From assembly GCA_016617855.1 (NCBI GenBank), contig JAECUM010001753.1, positions 36,566 to 100,565 of the forward strand: a stretch of 64,000 nt of DNA. The letters are read 5' to 3'. The notes below the pieces were generated by a model that worked only from the letters and a program-made list of their open reading frames with translations, made no database searches and had not been told where the DNA came from. A program made the translations under genes and the position numbers. The stretch comes from Megalonaias nervosa (Eukaryota; Mollusca; Bivalvia; Unionida; Unionidae). The first letter of the stretch is position 1; each line of letters opens with the position of its first letter. Positions 37,163 to 50,139 of the stretch are shown piece by piece.

Positions 37163-39288
37163 GTAGCTAACAGTACAGTGTGCTTTTCTCAGACTGTGTA
37201 TATAAATCATGTTTTATATAAGACTATTAGATGAATGTCAAATGCAATATTGTTTAATGATTTTAGTGAGGAAAATTATGCCGATAAGATAAAGAAATGA
37301 CTCTTTGGATAGGTTTCAATAAAGTACGACTGTTTACAGAGAGCATCAACATTTTCTATAAAGATGGAGGGTGTTCCGTAATGGACTAGACCTGGTACTG
37401 TAGTGTGTTGTAGCCTTGCTTCCATCTCTCTAATCATCTATGTACAGGAACGTGTCTCCAATATATAAAGCTTTTATCTCATTGGACTTACTCTGAAAAA
37501 GGAGAAAGTTGGCAGAAGATGTTTGGAATTGGAATGGATTAAATATTATTTTCGGTGATTTTAATAACTATCATTATGATTTTTTGACGGAAAATCTATC
37601 AACATTGTCGGAATTATTTTATGCTGCTGTTTAGAATTTACATCAAGTCTTATATAATCGGAATAAAGCCCTCTGGGTTGCTCCTTAATCGATGTTTTCC
37701 AAGGTTTGCAGGGCCTTGTTACATTTGTTCCGGGGGTACCTAGTACGTGGAAAGAAAATTATTTTACCGTCAGAAATAGGTCTTACAATTTCACCAGAAC
37801 AGGGGCATGAGAACCGTTAAGACAGAGTTTGGATCATCGAGTATGTTATAATGTTGAGACAAGTGCCTACATAAAGATTTTTTCTTTTTCGAAACGTTGT
37901 ACCCGTTTTCTTCTGACAATTTCTGAACTCTGTTTCAGCATAATTCTAGCTGACGTTCAAGAGTATGCAGTCATTACTTTCTCTATATCAGACCAAAATG
38001 CTGTGGACGTTGTTATTTATCCAACGTAAAGCAGATGCAATTTGAACTCTTCTATTTTACCTCGATTAAGGTCCCAGCGGTTTAATCTTTAAAAGAATAC
38101 GGCTGAATCATATACATTTTAGTCAGTTTTTTCAGTCACATAGGTAAAAATAATAATTAAAGAAACGTCGCAATCCATGTAGCTCGAGTCAGTTGCAAGG
38201 GTTTACAATTAGAGTATCTTAATTTAATCATTTCGTAAAAATAATATTTCGGAAATTATTTGAAATAAAGTGCACCAGATACATAATTGAATTGCAGTTT
38301 AGATTTCTAAATAAATGTCTACTTCCATTAGGGTTTTCCGGATCAACAGGACCAAGTTGATAAGGCTCAAACAAGACAATAGCATTTTATTTGTGGAAAA
38401 ATGTAAATCAGATTTGATGAGCTGTAGTGTTAGTATTACGAATTTTGACATGTGCAAGAGATGCAGGTCATTTGGAAACGTTTGCACTTTTTCAACATGC
38501 AAATCACCCAATAATCGGCTACACGTAGGCCTCAGAGTGCCAAGTTTTAAGACAGATTGTATTTCCAGAGTCACACATTTGTATAAGTTTCATCACTGAA
38601 AACCACCAACACTTTAGATCTCGCTTGCAAACGGAAGAGCTCATTGGTGACAAGTATTTATTGCCGCAACACAATTATCAGGGCTATGAGGTTTGAGGTG
38701 CCAAGATAAAAGACTGGCATATTTCTTACAAATATGTCATTTGGAGCAGTTTAATGCGACAAGAAATAGGGAAACTTTCATGATGTCTCTTAATATAGGT
38801 GAAATGGTTATTTTTAGCACATAAGAAGACTTTGCTGAACTTAAATGTTAAATTTCTATCGTAATAATAGTAGGACAGTAAAGCATTGGCCAAGGCATAA
38901 TCAAGTAAAGACTTTAGCCATATTAATTGTTTTGTAATAAACGTATCCAAAACATTATATCAATGTTCATGAATTCTTGACAGAATGTAGAAAACTCCTT
39001 GTTTCGGAGTAAATTAGAAGTTTCATCACTTAACGTATGGATGGGTAACTGAAATTCCTTTGCAAACAGATATGAGATGCATAGATTTATACTACAAGAC
39101 TCGCTGTACTTTGTACATCTTAAAGAGAAAACTGGTATAACGCCAACCCAGTTATAAATAAAATTATCAAGGCATTCAATTTTTTTTCCTGTAAACATCA
39201 TTTCAATGTGTGAAGTGCGTCCCTGATACATTTTGTAATTTGTGCACAGTCATAGTGGGATTTCAAAAAAGAAAGGAGCGCATGTTCT

Positions 39289-39291
<3 letters not shown>
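37163..39291. other. Non-coding DNA
   Basis: No supported feature; frames of 66-102 aa here have no motif. Confidence 0.5.
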
Positions 39292-39324
<33 letters not shown>

Positions 39325-39334
39325 TATATGGCAA

Positions 39335-39387
<53 letters not shown>
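39292..39387. repeat. (TA)n microsatellite, interrupted
   Basis: Two TA runs separated by AAGTATATGGCAAG at about 39322-39336. Confidence 0.95.
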
Positions 39388-39389
<2 letters not shown>

Positions 39390-40694
39390 CAGTAGCATTT
39401 AAGGTGCAAAAATGTATGTGATGGGACATGCATGCAGCTCTTTAATATTTTTAAGCTTAAATAGATATTTAACTGATCAATATACAGTGCCGGTAGTTTC
39501 CTAAATTCTCTGAGCAATCAACATTGTCATATCATTGCTTACTATCTTTTGCAATCGTGAGTTTTAACGTAATAAATGTTAGCATCACCAATCTGGTTAT
39601 TTGTCAAACTGCATTCGTTCTCCGAAAATATTGCTGTTTTCAGGCAGAATAGTCCTCAGTTTAATTGGGCACACATTAAATGCTTACAAAAAGCGTCAAG
39701 TAGATGAGTTTCGTGGTTGTCAGAAGCTGCAGCTTAGATCACCGGAGTGAAATGAAACTACGCAATAAAATAGTACTTAAATAAAAAATTATGGTACAAC
39801 AATTTACATATACATTGAGTGCTTTCAGTTATGGCAAAGTATTATTTCAGTACCCGATTTAGAGACGGCTGTTTTAATGACGCAACGTAAAGGTTTTTCA
39901 AATTATCGGAGGTGTCAATATTTTCATATCATTCAGATTCACAAAAAGCCAGCATTTTGTTTTTACTTATAACAACAGATCGAGTTTGTTGAATTGCTAT
40001 GTTGGAGCTATGCACTATAGGTTATACAACAAAGTAAGAGAAAACTTTATGAATAATATAATTGTATAATTTTTAACTGAGTCAAAACGAACGCTCATAT
40101 ATATGTTTTCCTTTCATAAGTCAATAACAAAATAGGCATTTGCATTTAAAGGGGAGATAAGCACGTTGCTTATATTTACATTAACATGGTATCAGCGATT
40201 ATCAAAATGTCTGCTCAAGACGCTCTGTACGATTGTAGATAATATACATAGGCATAACTAGTTATCATCGAATATAATCTGTGTTTCCCTCTTGGTAAAT
40301 TATCTTTATGTTACATCACCTGCCGTTTAAAATAAATATCTTATATAAAATAAGGAAGAAAAAAAATAAAAATGTTATTTACTGCTTAAACCTCCAGGTA
40401 TCGACAATTCAGTTTTCTATTCTTTCCTTAATGAATAGAGAAAAGAACTTATTATTATGTATTAAATATTTCACAGTCAGCATAAATAACATAGTAATTT
40501 TGTTCTTAAGAGTGTAAAGATAATAAGGTTTGGTTCGAAACCACCTCCTCTTTCCCACCCCACTATTCTAATTCTCTGGTCACATTGACTTGCAATATGA
40601 GTAGCTTCAGATATCTTCTTTAGCAGTTTTAGTTCGTATCAGAACCAACTAACAGAGCAAAATGCTTGTTTATTTACTGCATTATATTTGTTTC
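39388..40694. other. Non-coding DNA
   Basis: No supported feature. Confidence 0.5.
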
Positions 40695-41072
40695 TGAGTC
40701 ACTTTTGCGTTTAGTCCTTTTGAGTTATATAAATCTGTTGCGTCCTTTTTTGAGTTACAGAACACTGTTGAGTCCTTTGTGAGTTACAGAAAGCTTTTGG
40801 GTCCTATATAGCTTGTAGAACACTGTTGGGTCCTTTGTGAGTTACATAAAGCTTTTGTGTCCTATATAGCTTGTAGAACACTGTTGAGTCCTTTGTGAGT
40901 TACAGAAAGCTTTTGGGTCCTATACAGCTTGTAGAAAACTGTTTAGTCCTTTTGAGGTACATACATTTTTTGCGTCCTTTTATGAGTTACGGAACAATGT
41001 TGAGTCCTTTGTGAGTTACAGAAAGCTTTTGGGTCCTATATATGAATGTAGAACACTGTTTAATATCTTGCT
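40695..41072. repeat. Minisatellite, 29-bp unit arranged as 58-bp dimers
   Basis: Alternating related half-units: GAGTTACAGAAAGCTTTTGG + GTCCTATATA and GCTTGTAGAACACTGTTG + AGTCCTTTGT. Each pair spans 58 bp, and about six pairs are present. The left-most units are less regular. Confidence 0.85.
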
Positions 41073-41934
41073 CTAAAATTATCTTCACTTGGGGTGAGGT
41101 GGTCGGGGCAAATAAATACATAAAGTCCGTGGCAAATTGATTGCAAAAGGCCCATTTTGATATAACAGCGAAAATGTATTTTTCTGACCCCACACCTTAG
41201 GCAATATGCATTACTCTTAAAACATAATATGCCATTGGCAAGTTCATTCTTTGAGCTTAACGTTACACGCTAGTTAACAGTGACGGCAAATTTCCTAAAG
41301 TCGTAAAATACACTCATCCATTCTAAGTGCTGGTTTGATCGACCGTGAATTAAGGCGATATATGTCAATAGTTTGAGTTTATTGGGGCATGCATGCTCAC
41401 TAATCGTTCTTTTAAGTCGGAAAAACATGCACTCTCATTGTCAGGAGATGCATGTTCCTAGAACATTAAAATTAAGAAATCCCAGACAAATTACCAAAAC
41501 AGTCATTTTACACTGTCCGTGCATGTTAGGATAAGCAATGAAAATTTATTTGGTGGCATCAGTTCGAAATTGATGTGAAAGCCAGGAAATATTCTTTATC
41601 GGATAAATAAATGGACTCATGAGTACGACTTGAATAATCGTGTTACTAAATAAGCATTTACGTGACGGATATTATACTAAATTGATTTTGAGGAAAGATG
41701 AAATTCAGATGAATGCCTCTCATCTAATGTTATGTGTTTTCAAAGCATTAGGCTTATTTAGTGGTATGCGTTTATTTTCAACCAGCATTTATGCCTTTGG
41801 TGTAAATATTGATTATAAATAAACTATAATTACAGTTTCATGGAAACGAACTTTATCGACATCAAGAGGAACTATATTTTTTTAGCAGCTGGGCTTGTTT
41901 AAGTACCTCAACGTTATGAGTGATGTATATATTG
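41073..41934. other. Non-coding DNA
   Basis: No supported feature. Confidence 0.5.
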
Positions 41935-42815
41935 AAGGGTTGCATAATGCACAACTTTACAATATTAAATGCACAACTTTATAATTATTAAATGCACAAG
42001 TTTATAATTATAAAAAGCAAAGCTTTATAATTATTAAATGCACATGTTATAATTATGAAATACACCATTTTATAATATCAAATGCACAACTTTATAAATC
42101 TGGAATGCTCTACTTTTAATTATGACATGCACAACTTTATAATTATGGCATGTGCAACTTTATAATCATGACGTGTACAATTTTATAATTATGACATGTG
42201 CAACTTTACAATTTATGACATGCACAAGTTTATAATTATAAAATACAAAACATTTTAACTAGGAAATGTACAACTTTTATAATTATGGCATGTACCACTT
42301 TATAATCATGACGTGAACAATTTTATAACTATGAAATGCACAACTTGATAATTATGGCGTGTACAACGTTCTAATTATGACATGCAGAATTTTATAATTA
42401 TGAAATGAACAACTGTATGATTAGGAAATAAACAACTACATAATTATGACGTGCACAACTTTGTAAATTATGATATGCAACATTTTATAATTATGACATG
42501 AGCGACTTTATAATTATGCATGCACAACTTTATAATTATGGCGTGTACAACTTTATAATTATGGCGTGTACAACTTATTATTATGACATGCATTATTTTA
42601 TAAATATGACTTTTACAACTTTATAATTACGAAATGTACAACTTTATAATTATGAATTATACAACGTTACATTCATTATATGTGCAACTTTATGACATGC
42701 TGAAGTTTATATTTACGAGATGTACAACTTTATAATTATGAAATGTACAACTTTTTATTTGTGAAATGTACACCTTTATAATTACGAAATGTACAACTTT
42801 ATATTTATGAAATCA
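41935..42815. repeat. Minisatellite, unit about 23 bp, about 37 copies
   Basis: Units built on ATGCACAACTTTATAATT followed by ATGAA, with many substitutions (ATGACATG, ATGGCGTG, ATGAAATG variants). Neighbouring copies share variants, which suggests local duplication. Confidence 0.9.
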
Positions 42816-43989
42816 CTCTGATGAATTGGTCTTCGCTTCGCATCGGTTTTAGTGATAATAAGAAGAAATGAAACATCAAAGTATTATTCCCAAGAGTAGG
42901 AAACAATTATTTTGATGTCATTCACCTCTATGCCAGCCGCCAGGCTGATTTGTAAGGCATTGCCATCATGTTAATTGACTTTAATTAAAGGACATAAAGC
43001 ACAAAAATGCCCACACAAGAAATACTCGCATTCATAATGGATAAAATATCCAAGATCCTTCTACAAAGAAAGCAGAGAGCTGTCAAAGTTTGTAATTTTA
43101 ACATAACGGTTAACATGAAAACTACAATAAAATGCTATTTCAGTGTATGAAGAACAAAACCAAGTGTACTGCAAGTATGACTTTGTATTTCAGAGCATTT
43201 ATTCTGCTAATATAAATTGATATAGGAGTATACAAGAATTATGATGTATAGTCATTGATGAAAACAAATCGGAGTTATTAAAGGTAAGAAATCTTTATCA
43301 TCAATACCTTCCAGAGTAATTATATCTAGAAAGCAGTTCAAAATTGATTCCCATGAAGCTGTTACATTTTGCGCATGAAATGGTTTGCGCAATTTATTAG
43401 CGTTTAGAGACAGTTGCAACCAAAGTACTATTTAGCTTATTTGAAGGGGGGGGGGGGGGCTTTTTATGGAAACAATTCAAGCTTTAAAGACAAGCACATT
43501 ATACTAGCTAGTTACTATTGGAAAGCATCCGAACTCTTCTTTATCGACATCGACATGATTAGACTGTCTTAATCCGCTACTTTAATAACAGAGGCTACCG
43601 TATATGGTGCTGAGTTTTGAGAACTGTGATCCCAGTGTGATGCTATAGTGCCGATGTTCAAACGCCATACAATTTTTCAAACAAATGCAATTCCTTTGAT
43701 AAAAACTAGGATTATCTTCAAATAGAATGTGTGCATTTACTTTGAATCTGTGATGTATTTTATACCTTTAGTTTTAATATTGGTAATTGCTCTATAATCA
43801 ATCAATCAATGGCAAGATTAGAAATATATCTCCTTGCAATCTAACATGTGCACAACATAGAACTGAGAGCATGGTTTGCATTCAGTCGAAATTTGTCCTT
43901 TTTTGTTTCTTATTTCCTTCCACGATGTTTAATTGTTCTTGTAATTCCTGTTGGAAACCATAATGTTAGACATGAAAGGAAGGTGCCAG
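42816..43989. other. Non-coding DNA with a 14-base G run
   Basis: A run of 14 G lies at 43446-43459. A 74-aa frame at 43848-44072 overlaps the start of the esterase pseudo-exon in the wrong frame and is not a gene. Confidence 0.5.
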
Positions 43990-44317
43990 AGCATCATGAT
44001 GTTGTGCTGAATTGGATGCGTTTTTGTCCCAGTGATAATACTTCAACGCGGAGAAATAGTTGTGGAAACTGAAAGAGTAGTACCAGCTAAAAACAATAAA
44101 GATATTTTCTCAGTATCACCTACGCATCTCTGAGGGAAATCCAAGGGAACGTTCGTTCATCAATGTAACCAATTTTCAAAACTGTGAGAGATGCATGCAA
44201 GCAAAATTCATAGACGGCTAAGTGAGAGTGATTTAATGAAAACATTACACCAGTTGTTGAGCCGTACAAAGCAAGAAGAAGATTGTTTCTGCGCTAATAT
44301 CTACGTATCCATTCAAG
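43990..44317 (+). pseudogene. Broken paralogue of the carboxylesterase-family first exon
   Basis: This aligns along its length with the exon at 12077-12564. Matching blocks, each in a different frame: VPVIILQRGEIVVETE near 44030 (counterpart of HVIIRQVGEKIVETK), ITYASLREIQGNV near 44118 (counterpart of VPYASLRGIRGHV), and LMKTLHQLL then EEDCFCANIYVSIQ near 44234-44316 (counterpart of ELKETLPYQV and ENCLSLNINVPSQ). At least two frameshifts and several stops disable it. The 3' end keeps the same phase-1 donor, CAAG|GTAGGC, at 44318. It arose by duplication, not retroposition, because the intron boundary is still present. No other esterase exon is visible nearby. Confidence 0.8.
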
Positions 44318-44608
44318 GTAGGCCCTCATACATGATATTACATGAAGGCCCTCATACTTGATATTACGCGAAGGCCCTCATACTTGATATTACATGAAGG
44401 CCCTCATACTTGATATTACTTGTAGACCCTCATACTTGATATTACATGAAGGCCCTCATGCTTGATATTACATGAAGGCCCTCATACTTGATATTACATG
44501 AAGGCCCTCATACTTGATACTACATAAATGCCCTCATACTTGATATTACATGAAGGCCCTCATACTTGATATTACATTAAGGCTCTCATACTTGATATTA
44601 CATGAAGC
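44318..44608. repeat. Minisatellite, unit 26 bp, starting at a splice donor
   Basis: About 11 copies of a 26-bp unit containing GGCCCTCATACTTGATATTA followed by CATGAA; the GGCC landmark is at 44321, 44347, 44373 and 44399. The copies are nearly identical. The first unit overlaps the retained donor of the esterase pseudo-exon (CAAGGTAGGCCCTCATAC). Confidence 0.95.
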
Positions 44609-44799
44609 TGCTCAAGATCAGTATCAGATTATTTCTATAAGTAAAAGCAAACAACGTTTAGCAATAATAATTCCCTACTTATGCATTAGATTAATTACCT
44701 CCCTTTCGGCAAAGGAATGTCTCCCCATAATATATCTAGCTAAAAAGAGAATTTGTCCAAGTTGAAATTCATTTCAAAGAAATTTTAGTCAGTCAGTTG
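44609..44799. other. Short non-coding spacer
   Basis: Nothing recognised between the 26-bp array and solo LTR copy 3. Confidence 0.5.
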
Positions 44800-45532
44800 T
44801 GTTATGTATATACATTGTGTGCTTAATTTTGTCCATGACTGTAAGGGTCATTTGTAAACAACATATTGCATTGCTAACTTGCCCATGATTGTAGGTTATA
44901 CATCTAGATAATGATCATATGTAATCAACACGTACATTTGGACTTTAGGTCAGGACATTGGTTTTTTAATTGGAAAAACGATCGTATACCTGATTTTTGT
45001 CACGCTATTTGCTAAAAGTTAACAGACCAGACCTTGCTTACGAATCTGATGGAAATTACCGTTGATTTTGTTGTGTCATATGTCAGATGACCGTCTCTAT
45101 ATAAGAAAACAAAGTAAATAATTATTCACTTCTATCTTAATAACTGTCTTTGTGGAATCACTTTTATTTCTGTTCAGATAAAATTTGAGAGGAATTATTT
45201 ATTTAAATTATTCAATGGAATTACAAACTGCTCAATGACATTTTGGACTAAAATAATATTTGGAGCCTATTGTGCATTTCTTCAAAGATATTCTGGATTG
45301 TATTTTTGCGATACATCAAGACTTGTATTCAGGACATGGAATTCATTCTGAACACTCTATAGTTTTGGGGTATGGTAGAACTTAAGAATTCTTTGGAATT
45401 AAATTCAAAATAGTGACAGTGACTCATAAATGTTAAATTAGAACTTAGAGAATTAAATTATTTATTGACTTTCACTATACTTGTTGGTTTCGCTTTTTCT
45501 TTTACTTAGTTTAATGCCATAAAATCGTAACG
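44800..45532 (+). mobile_element. Probable solo LTR, copy 3 (diverged subfamily)
   Basis: It starts TGTTATGTATAT as copy 2 does and ends near CGTAACG, where copy 2 has CATAACA. GTTG on both sides (44796-44799 and 45533-45536) fits a 4-bp duplication. Conserved parts are the promoter-like TATAAGAAAACAAAGTAA at 45100 and TTTTTCTTTTACTTAGTTTA near 45495. The rest, mainly the U3-like left half, is much diverged from copies 1 and 2. No internal region or partner LTR is present. Confidence 0.6.
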
Positions 45533-47320
<1,788 letters not shown>

Positions 47321-47324
47321 CATA

Positions 47325-48079
47325 TGTTATGTATATCGGTCTATATTTTTTATAACTCCTTGTACGTGATTTTATTTAGTTTTTATGATATTAGTCTTGT
47401 TTTAAATTTTAAAGAATAACTTTAGATAGATTTTACCCATGTGACCTGAGTCTTTAAAGGGCGTAAAATTACGTAGGATCTATAAATAGATGCTTACGCA
47501 TGTGTTGACAAGTATTAATAATAATCATAATAATAATACTTAATGGCGCCTTTGGATTAATTTCTCATCCAGAGGAATTTAGTAAATTCCCATTTGTCGG
47601 GTTTGGTTACATGAATAGGCAAATAAGAGGCAAAATGGGCAGTAAGATCCTGGGGTATATTGTGAAATACAGTCGCAATAGAAGGTGTATATAAGGAAAG
47701 AACTGAGTAATCACATTCATTTCGGTTTTGGAGTCATCTTCATTTCTTGTGCTCCTGTTGTAATTCTGCAGATATGTTTTATGTTATACTTACACACCAT
47801 CTTGATAACGTTACGATTCTTGGCAGACCAGTACATTTCCGCTTTTGAAATTTGTACAGAACGTTTCATTCATTTTGGGACTTTGTACAGAACGTTTCAT
47901 TCATTTTGGGACTTTCATGGATCTTTATCAGGATTATTCTGGACTCACTTCATAATACTGTAAGTTCCTATCACATTTTCATTTATCACTTTGATAATTA
48001 AATTCTATGTTATGTTTTACAAAACGTTTTTGATTTTGCTTCTTTCTGTTACTCAGTTTATGAATATAGAATCATAACA
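47325..48079 (+). mobile_element. Solo LTR, copy 2, with 7-bp inverted ends
   Basis: Homologous to copy 1 (22851-23723). The ends are TGTTATG and CATAACA, a perfect 7-bp inverted repeat with TG...CA termini. CATA lies directly outside both ends (47321-47324 and 48080-48083), a probable 4-bp target-site duplication. It has the same first TATA-like block (GGATCTATAAATAGATGCTT near 47478), the promoter-like TATAAGGAAAGAACTGAGTA at 47690, and TTTTGCTTCTTTCTGTTACT near 48037. A 33-bp segment with TTTGTACAGAACGTTTCATT is tandemly duplicated within it at about 47849-47914. No gag, pol or partner LTR is adjacent. The 92-aa frame at 47685 is not a gene. Confidence 0.8.
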
Positions 48080-48083
48080 CATA

Positions 48084-48785
48084 TAATGTTTTATTTTTAT
48101 TTTTGTAAAATGTAGTTCTTAAGTTATATTTTGAAAAACAATGTATAGCAACTGTAATGAAAAATATGTATTTATCATTTGGCTGATATATAGATTTATA
48201 ATACTGTATGCAGATTTCGGATGCTTTTGTTCATATTTATTCGCCAAATTTAAAAACGGCCTTTTATGGATAGTGCACTAGGAATATAATGAACAAAACT
48301 TAACAAAACCGAAACAATTGGCAGGAAAACGATGTATTCATGCTAAGCAAAAAGTGTTCTGTTAGACACAGTTTACAAGCCCAGACCTGGAGCAGGAAAT
48401 GTTCATGTAGACCCAGACGTTATGGTTTAAAATATGTCCAGGCAAAGAGCTATGGTTGTTTGAGATACACCACAACAGTACCTACTAGGTTAATGTTTAA
48501 TATTGTTACATCATGAGACTGAATGTGTTATGTTTAACTATAGAATATAGTGCATGTGTACCATATTTATGCTTAGATAATAAGCATGAGTATCAGCTGT
48601 CGAAATGAAGTATGATATTGTGCATAAGAAATGATCAAATGATAAAGTATATTTTATACAATCGTCAATGTGTGTCATTGAGACATAACAAATTGATAAG
48701 CAAATCAGTGCTTACTATGTACAGATGTTGGCTCTTTATATAAACGTCACTTCTCTCAGTTGACAAAAATTGGGTTTATAATTAT
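48084..48785. other. Non-coding DNA
   Basis: AT-rich with no supported feature. Confidence 0.5.
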
Positions 48786-48912
48786 AGGTTACTGCATTTG
48801 TATGGGAAAATATGAACGAGTTTTTCGGATGGTTATACTGCACAACCTTGGGAGTGCAGTATATCCATCCGACAAAACGAGTTCATATTTTTCCATACAA
48901 ATGCAGTAACCT
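48786..48912. repeat. 127-bp hairpin (inverted repeat, arms about 58 bp, 10-base loop)
   Basis: The left arm, 48786-48843, starts AGGTTACTGCATTTGTATGG. The right arm, 48854-48912, is its reverse complement with about five mismatches and one gap. The loop AACCTTGGGA is at 48844-48853. It ends two bases before the 1.05-kb TIR element. It could be a foldback MITE, a source of a miRNA-like precursor or a by-product of replication; no target-site duplication is clear. Confidence 0.9.
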
Positions 48913-48914
48913 TT

Positions 48915-49964
48915 TTATTATATGCTCATTTTCTTATTCTACCCAAGGCTTAAATATATAAACAAAAATACACTACAAGAACTGAAGTAACTGAATGTAT
49001 GCCGTATTCCAAACTAAATACACAAGCGTAGCTGCATCATTACACAACAACATTATTAATGCGCACGTAACTCCGCCCAGACAAATTTGAAGTTGGTCGC
49101 GCGCTAGACGTAAGTTTCGAAAGAAAATGGCGTTTGGTCTACTTAAAATTGAAATTTGGAGTAATATTGTCAATGAATGCGCATTGCAACAACTTTTCCA
49201 TTTGATCTGGAATGAATACGTTTTGCCATTTTTGTCGATTCGACGCAATTTCGTGATTGTGGTCTGGATTTATCTACATGAAGTAACTTACATCGGATTC
49301 CAGCAGCGTCTGCCTATTTAATCGTATTGAAGTGTGTTGACATCGGCGTGCGTGTTTCTGTTCTGTCATTGAATGATTCAGATCATAATGTGGGAAAAAT
49401 ATGAAGTCTTTCAATTGCAATTATCGAAAAGACGCTGTGGAATTTAATGTTTATTTCATTTTGAGTGCAGTAAGGAGGATGTAACTGCACTTGGAATAAA
49501 CTCAAAATTACAGTACAATTTCGAAATGTGTAATCAAGCTTGAGAACCCATGACATGGCTCATGTAATTCGGATTTGCAGAACTACTAAAGTACATTTTG
49601 AGGAAATTCAGGATGTAAAATTGTAAGTATATTTTGCCATTTTTATTACCAGCTAAAGAAGACAGTTTATGTCTTATAACTTGCATGTTATTGTAAGGAC
49701 CCTGTCTGGCTTCTATAGCTAGCCTAAATCTGAAACAATGGTATCAAAAAAGTTAGCGCGGAATGTGCCAAAGCAGTTTGTATGTGTCAGTCCACTAAAC
49801 ATCTACTTTAGTTCATTCAGAAACAAATTGTTTGTTTACAATAGAAAGTAGTTCCTTTATTCGCGTGAATGCAGTATGAAGTCAGCGCGAGGAGTTCAGT
49901 ATCGCAAAATATTGCACGATTCTGATAATGTAAAGTTAACGGAGAAAAAATGAGCATATAATAA
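48915..49964. mobile_element. 1.05-kb element with perfect 18-bp terminal inverted repeats
   Basis: TTATTATATGCTCATTTT at 48915-48932 is matched exactly in reverse complement at 49947-49964. The interior is less AT-rich in places (GGTCGCGCGCTAGACG near 49096) and holds only short frames (91 aa on minus at 48973, 64 aa on plus at 49127) with no recognisable transposase. It would be non-autonomous. A TA target would fit if the inserted unit starts at TGCTCA, since TA borders that motif on both sides, but no longer duplication is seen. A chance 18-bp match at this spacing is unlikely, though the ends are AT-rich. Confidence 0.55.
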
Positions 49965-50049
49965 GTTCATACTACTTCATCGAAAAGTGACATTCTATCG
50001 CCATTCTAAGCATTTCGTTTTAGTTAATCATTGTACAATTGTATAATTT

Positions 50050-50052
<3 letters not shown>

Positions 50053-50134
<82 letters not shown>

Positions 50135-50135
50135 T
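50053..50135. repeat. (TA)n microsatellite
   Basis: About 83 bp of TA with one C interruption near 50109. Confidence 0.95.
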
Positions 50136-50139
50136 CCTA

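Noticed and set aside
43848..44072. 74-aa frame with a hydrophobic N-terminal half
   Set aside because: It reads the esterase pseudo-exon in the wrong frame at its end; the homologous frame is different and broken.
48973..49321. Frames of 91 aa (minus) and 64 aa (plus) inside the TIR element
   Set aside because: Neither shows a transposase signature or any recognisable motif.
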